Assembly: GCA_035620555.1 (NCBI GenBank)
Contig: DASPGQ010000046.1
Span: 1-34,670 of the forward strand
Source: Vicinamibacteria bacterium
GTDB taxonomy: Bacteria; Acidobacteriota; Vicinamibacteria; Marinacidobacterales; SMYC01
Direction: 5' to 3'
DNA: 34,670 nucleotides
Of this stretch, positions 31,125 to 34,670 are shown one piece after another; positions within the stretch are counted from its first letter, which is position 1; every line of letters starts with the position of its first letter. The notes below the pieces were generated by a model. That model was given only the letters and a program-made list of their open reading frames with translations. It was not told the origin of the DNA and did not search any database. The position numbers and the translations under genes were made by a program.

Positions 31125-32597
31125 TCAGTGTCGAGCGCTCAGAAAATATCGCTCGTAGCGTCCGAGCAGCCTGGTCCTGACTAGGGCGAGCTCATCGGGG
31201 CGAAAGAAGCCGACGGCGTAGAGCAGCACAGGGAATGCGAGCACGGCGGCACCCTTGACCAATAGGGCACGGGTCCAATCGGCGGGTGCCGCGAGAGAGA
31301 TCCAGAAAGCCACTCCGGCGGTGGCCGCGACCTTCGCGAGACGGCCGAGCTCGAACGGTATGGGGTAGAAACGATTCCCGAAATAAAACCCGAGCACGGC
31401 CATGAAAAAGTACCCGGCGACGGTTGCCCATGCCGCGCCGAGTATCCCGAGGCGAGGAATCCATAGGATATTGAGGATGACGTTCACCGAGGCGGCACCG
31501 AAAGTGATCGCCGGCAGGACGCGCGTATTCTTGCTGATGCCGATTCCAATCGAGGTCAGGGCAAACACCCCCTGCAGCACGTAGGCAAGAACGACGACGG
31601 GGATGACGGGGTGGGCGTCGTGAAATCGAGGCTCCGCCATGAAGAACAGAAGCTCGCGACCGAATATGGCATTGACGAGCCCAAACCCGATCAGAGCGGC
31701 GAAGGGGTATGTGGCGATCCGACCCAGGATGCGCGGCGCATCCGGCTTCGCGAGCTGCGCGTAGACGAAGGGTCCCCAAGCGAGCTCGAAGGCAGCGAGG
31801 AAAAACTTCACTCCCGTGCCCAGCATGTATCCGACGTGGTACAGGCCGGAGGCCGACAGGCTGGCGAAGACCTCCAGGAGCTTTCGGTCGGACAGGTTCA
31901 ACACCTGATGGGCCAGGCCGTGAGGGACCTTGGGCAGACCGAACGCGGCGGCCTGCTTCAGCAACGGCCAGGACCACCCGGCGGTGAGGTTTCGCGCGAG
32001 CATGGGCGACAAGACGGCCACGAAGGCGGCGGACGACAAGACGTCGGCCCAGAGCACACCGGAAACCCCGAAACCTCCCACGACGAGCGCGAGCTTCAGT
32101 CCAATGCTCAGGGTGCTTCGGACCAGGGTGACCAGCGTGAAAGCCCGCGGCCGTCCCTCGATACGAAACAAGTTCATGGGCACGAAGGCGAACGTGTTCA
32201 ACAGAGTGTCGAGCGCCACGAGAACGATCCAGGCGGATACGGCTGATTCTCCGAGCAGCGCACGCGAGATCGGGCGAGCCGCCGCGCTCGCGGCGATGAA
32301 CAGCACGAGGCTTACGACGAGGGAGAACAGGAACAGCGTGGTCGCGAGGAGCTTGCGATCGCGCTCCGCGGTCTGTTCGTAGTACACGCGAAAGAACCCG
32401 GCATCCAGGCCCAGGCGGAAGAAGATCTTGGTGAGAACCCCGAAGAGAAGAAGGATACCGAGCGCTCCGTATTCGTTCGGCCCGAGATAGGCCGTGAAGA
32501 CGGGCAGCAGCAAGAAGTTGACGAAGTAAGGGATGACGTCGGCCACCCCATAGATCGCACTGTGTGAGGCGAGCTTCTTCAGCTCGTTCCGGATCAC
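31125..32597 (-). CDS. oligosaccharide flippase, Wzx/MATE-like (polysaccharide biosynthesis protein)
   Basis: 490 aa from GTG 32597 (MIRNELKKLASHSAIYGVADVIPYFVNFLLLPVFTAYLGPNEYGALGI and onward). It is hydrophobic throughout, with about 12-14 predicted helices. The N-terminal pattern of a short basic lead, a long first hairpin and YLGPxEYGxL is characteristic of Wzx/RfbX translocases of the MOP superfamily, which flip undecaprenyl-linked oligosaccharides across the inner membrane. It ends 10 bp from the convergent Hsp70-like gene. It could supply the lipid-linked glycan used by the STT3 homologue at 17-19 kb, but its glycan is not identifiable from sequence. No ribosome site is obvious before the GTG. 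Confidence 0.9.
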   Translation of the reverse strand: MIRNELKKLASHSAIYGVADVIPYFVNFLLLPVFTAYLGPNEYGALGILLLFGVLTKIFFRLGLDAGFFRVYYEQTAERDRKLLATTLFLFSLVVSLVLFIAASAAARPISRALLGESAVSAWIVLVALDTLLNTFAFVPMNLFRIEGRPRAFTLVTLVRSTLSIGLKLALVVGGFGVSGVLWADVLSSAAFVAVLSPMLARNLTAGWSWPLLKQAAAFGLPKVPHGLAHQVLNLSDRKLLEVFASLSASGLYHVGYMLGTGVKFFLAAFELAWGPFVYAQLAKPDAPRILGRIATYPFAALIGFGLVNAIFGRELLFFMAEPRFHDAHPVIPVVVLAYVLQGVFALTSIGIGISKNTRVLPAITFGAASVNVILNILWIPRLGILGAAWATVAGYFFMAVLGFYFGNRFYPIPFELGRLAKVAATAGVAFWISLAAPADWTRALLVKGAAVLAFPVLLYAVGFFRPDELALVRTRLLGRYERYFLSARH

Positions 32598-32620
32598 GTC
32601 GCCATCTTACCGAAACCCCT

Positions 32621-32976
32621 TCAGTCCTGTCTCAAGACCGATGTGACTTCGATTCCCGCCAAGCGTTCGGTGCGCTCGACACCGGTACGAGTCAGTATGG
32701 TCGGTGCAAATGCCGCGAGACCTTCGAACACCTGGCTCTCCGACTGCCAGTCGATGAGGTTCGCACCAGAAACGTTGGCTTCAAGATCGTTTGATTCCGT
32801 TTCCCACACGACGACGAGCCGCTCGGGGTCGTCGTGCGGCAGCGGTCGGAGCACGACACTCTCTACGACACTGAAGACCGACGTCACGGCACCGATTCCG
32901 AAGGCGAGAATCATAACCGTCGGCACGACGAAGGTCGTTCCTTGACCCAGAGCCGCAAGCTATTACGAACAATCAT
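32621..32976 (-). pseudogene. decayed N-terminal fragment of a second ADOP permease
   Basis: On the minus strand from ATG 32976, one frame reads MIVRNSLRLWVKERP, typical of an ADOP start. Homology then continues in another frame (FVVPTVMILAFGIGAVTSVF, VVLRPLPHDDPERLVVVWE, ANLIDWQSESQVFEGLAAF, ERTERLAGIEVTSV) to a stop at 32621. Restoring a single missing base near 32933-32937 joins the two parts. The homology stops about 100 residues in, where an intact family member has some 700 more (compare the complete ADOP at 21886). It is therefore frameshifted and truncated. The wzx-like gene starts 23 bp beyond. Confidence 0.8.
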
Positions 32977-33363
32977 CGCTCCCGGTCCCCTTCCTAATGG
33001 CATTTGCCAGACAACCTGATCGCTGCTAGGCTTCCTATGCCACCCTCCTCTTAATACCCCTGAGGAAGTCCTACGGGGCGCCGGGCCCTAATCCCGGCGG
33101 TGGCTTGCCCGGCGGCGCCGTGCCAGTAAGTCATTATAACTCAATTGTTTAAAGCGACCGCCCTCTCGTGTTCCTCTCGGGACCGAGCCCCCAAGAACGT
33201 TCTGCCCCGATTGGCTGCCGAGACGAGTCCCAAGCGGATCCTGCTCGACAAATACGAACGTCATTCGGTGAGGGTGGGTTCCAGCGAAGAGCGGATCCCC
33301 GGATCGCGATTGGGCGCAAGAATGTTCTATGATGCCGTGCTCTCGGTTTCAGGAGGTAGGTCC
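32977..33363. other. 387-bp intergenic region with GC-rich stem-loop and AT-rich tract
   Basis: No intact gene found. It contains a strong imperfect inverted repeat at 33077-33119 listed separately, followed by an AT-rich stretch (33131-33153). A short start-less plus-strand frame (33030-33152) would encode a Gly/Pro-rich end (GAPGPNPGGGLPGGAVP). The last 40 bp carry a possible -10 (TATGAT, 33328-33333) and the ribosome site AGGAGG (33351-33356) of the following gene. The stretch 33154-33300 shows nothing recognisable. Confidence 0.6.
33077..33119. repeat. GC-rich imperfect inverted repeat with internal direct repeat
   Basis: GGCGCC-GGGC (33077-33086) pairs with GCCC-(GGC bulge)-GGCGCC (33107-33119), enclosing a 20-nt loop. 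CCCGGCGG occurs twice, 15 bp apart (33093-33100 and 33108-33115). No U-run follows on the plus strand. It may be a relic repeat, an RNA hairpin or a protein-binding site. Confidence 0.6.
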
Positions 33364-34670
33364 GTGATTCATCGGAAGCGACTTCTCGTGGTCTCTTGTA
33401 TCGTGCTCATGGGGTATGTCCTCGCCTGGGCGGAGACTTCTCCTCCCGCGGCCGACGTCAAGATTCCCCTGCACGAAGGGCTCGGTAACGCGCATCTGCC
33501 CATCACCACGAGCTCCGAGTTGGCGCAGAAATACTTCGATCAGGGCGTGCGGCTTCATTTCGGTTTTTGGATATCGGAGGCCCGTCGCAGCTTCGAGGAA
33601 GCCATTCGTCAGGATCCGGATGCGCCGATGCCGTACTGGGGAAAAGCCTGGGCCTACGGCCGATACCACAACAATGCCGCGCCTTCCGAACCGGATCTCG
33701 AGACCTCCTACGAGGCCATTCAAGAAGCAATGTCCCGCAGATCCTTGGGAACGAAACTCGAACGCGGCCTCATCGAAGCCATGGCCCTGCGGGTCGACAA
33801 AGACCCGAAGGCGCCGCGAGAGCCGCTCGATGCCGCTTACGCCGTGGCGATGAGGGATTTGGCGAAAGAGTATCCCGAAGACGTGAACGTCCTCGTCCTC
33901 GCGGCGGCGGCGCAGATGAATACGTCCCGCTGGAACTATTGGGATCGGAGTGGCAAGCCCAACGACGAGAACACCACGTGGTTCGTCGAGACGCTGGAGA
34001 AGGCCCTCGAGCTGGATCCGTCGCACTCGGGTGCGATCCACTACTACATCCACGGCGTGGAAGCGTCGTACGACGTCTACCGCGCCCGCGAGCCCGCCCG
34101 CAAGCTCGCCTCCACGGCTCCGAACCTCGCCCACCTGGTACATATGGGCTCTCACATCCTCATTCAGACCGGTGATTACGATCACGCCGCCGACACCAAC
34201 ATCGACGCCTCGATGGCCGACGAGCTCTACATCGGGCAGCCGGACCAGGAGGGCATCTACCCACTGGGCTCGTATCAGCACAACGTCCACTTCGTTTGGG
34301 TGGCGGCGTCCATGGAGGGGCGGAGTCTCGTCTCTCTTCAACAAGCCCAGAAGCTCAGAGACAAGGTGTTCGAGACCATTCCGCATCGGGTCATCGCGCA
34401 ATCCGCCCGGTATCAAAACTACATGTCATCGCCCTACTACACCATGGCACGCTTCGGCTACTGGAACGATATTCTCAGCCAGCCGGCGCCGCCCGAGGAG
34501 TTCCGCTTCGTGACTGCGATGTGGCACCACGCACGGGGGATCGCATTCGCGCGACAAGGGCGATTCTCCGAAGCGTGGAACGAGCATCGAGCCGTCGTCG
34601 AGATCGCGGAAGGAGACATTCTCGGTGGGCCGAGTCTTTCGGGGCCGGATATGAAAGAAGGCTCGTATTC
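33364..34670 (+). CDS. exported TPR-like repeat protein, 3' end outside window
   Basis: Open frame from GTG 33364 to the window edge, 435 complete codons. AGGAGG (33351-33356) is seven bases upstream. A signal peptide is evident: MIHRKRLLVVSCIVLMGYVL then AWA, with cleavage likely after A23. Repeats of the TPR kind follow: KYFDQGVRLHFGFWISEARR, then SFEEAIRQDPDAPMPYWGKA. Further on come ETLEKALELDPSHSGAIHYYIHG (H226, H230), HLVHMGSHILIQTGDYDHAA (H260, H264) and AWNEHRAVVEIAEGD. The paired His motifs HYYIH and HMGSH look conserved-site-like rather than TPR consensus, so a metal or cofactor site is possible. The protein probably lies outside the cytoplasm. Exact function is not recognised. Confidence 0.82.
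   Translation, partial: MIHRKRLLVVSCIVLMGYVLAWAETSPPAADVKIPLHEGLGNAHLPITTSSELAQKYFDQGVRLHFGFWISEARRSFEEAIRQDPDAPMPYWGKAWAYGRYHNNAAPSEPDLETSYEAIQEAMSRRSLGTKLERGLIEAMALRVDKDPKAPREPLDAAYAVAMRDLAKEYPEDVNVLVLAAAAQMNTSRWNYWDRSGKPNDENTTWFVETLEKALELDPSHSGAIHYYIHGVEASYDVYRAREPARKLASTAPNLAHLVHMGSHILIQTGDYDHAADTNIDASMADELYIGQPDQEGIYPLGSYQHNVHFVWVAASMEGRSLVSLQQAQKLRDKVFETIPHRVIAQSARYQNYMSSPYYTMARFGYWNDILSQPAPPEEFRFVTAMWHHARGIAFARQGRFSEAWNEHRAVVEIAEGDILGGPSLSGPDMKEGSY

Noticed and set aside
33101-33125. Sigma-54 promoter on the minus strand (TGGCACG element)
   Set aside because: The GG element is present but the GC element (TTGCW at the right spacing) is not.

Overview
The window is GC-rich, tightly packed bacterial chromosome and most likely comes from an Acidobacteriota genome. 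The best lineage marker is the pair of genes at 21530-24543: a PadR-type regulator overlapping an ATPase-less, duplicated MacB/FtsX-like permease. This is the 'acidobacterial duplicated orphan permease' (ADOP) arrangement. A decayed fragment of a second ADOP lies near 32.6-33.0 kb. No rRNA, tRNA, CRISPR array, insertion sequence or prophage was seen.

Layout. (1) 1-4508: gyrB (5' end outside the window) followed by gyrA. (2) 4669-5349: a small predicted lipoprotein. (3) 12178 down to 5362, minus strand: a promoter and then a TPR protein, yvcK, a GlmU-like protein, glmS and a PcrA/UvrD helicase. The last four genes are 5 bp apart or overlap by 4 bp. This places UDP-GlcNAc precursor synthesis and a UDP-GlcNAc-binding regulator in one transcript. 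The GlmU-like protein has a complete acetyltransferase half but a shortened uridylyltransferase half without its nucleotide-binding signature. (4) rsmI (minus). (5) 13147-17185, plus: a family 2 glycosyltransferase, an SDR epimerase/dehydratase, a DegT-type aminotransferase and a cysteine-synthase-fold enzyme. (6) 21449 down to 17175, minus: a lipoprotein alpha/beta hydrolase, a sulfatase-fold lipoprotein with Thr in place of the formylglycine Cys, and an STT3/PglB-like oligosaccharyltransferase. (7) PadR + ADOP (plus). (8) clpC (minus). (9) 27183-31114, plus: GT4, GT9 and a short Hsp70 with altered ATPase residues, all coupled. (10) A Wzx-type flippase (minus). (11) The ADOP relic, a 387-bp intergenic stretch, and the start of an exported TPR-like protein running off the window.

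Read together, blocks 3, 5, 6, 9 and 10 supply the parts list of a surface-glycan system: amino-sugar precursor supply, sugar modification, sugar transfer, flipping, and en-bloc transfer by an STT3 homologue. The functional link between these blocks is inferred from content and proximity; the sequence does not prove it. The most unusual items are the GlmU with a lost active site, the Hsp70 lacking key catalytic residues, the SDR enzyme with Asn in place of the catalytic Tyr, and the STT3 gene whose first membrane helix can only be read from a non-standard (probably CTG) start.
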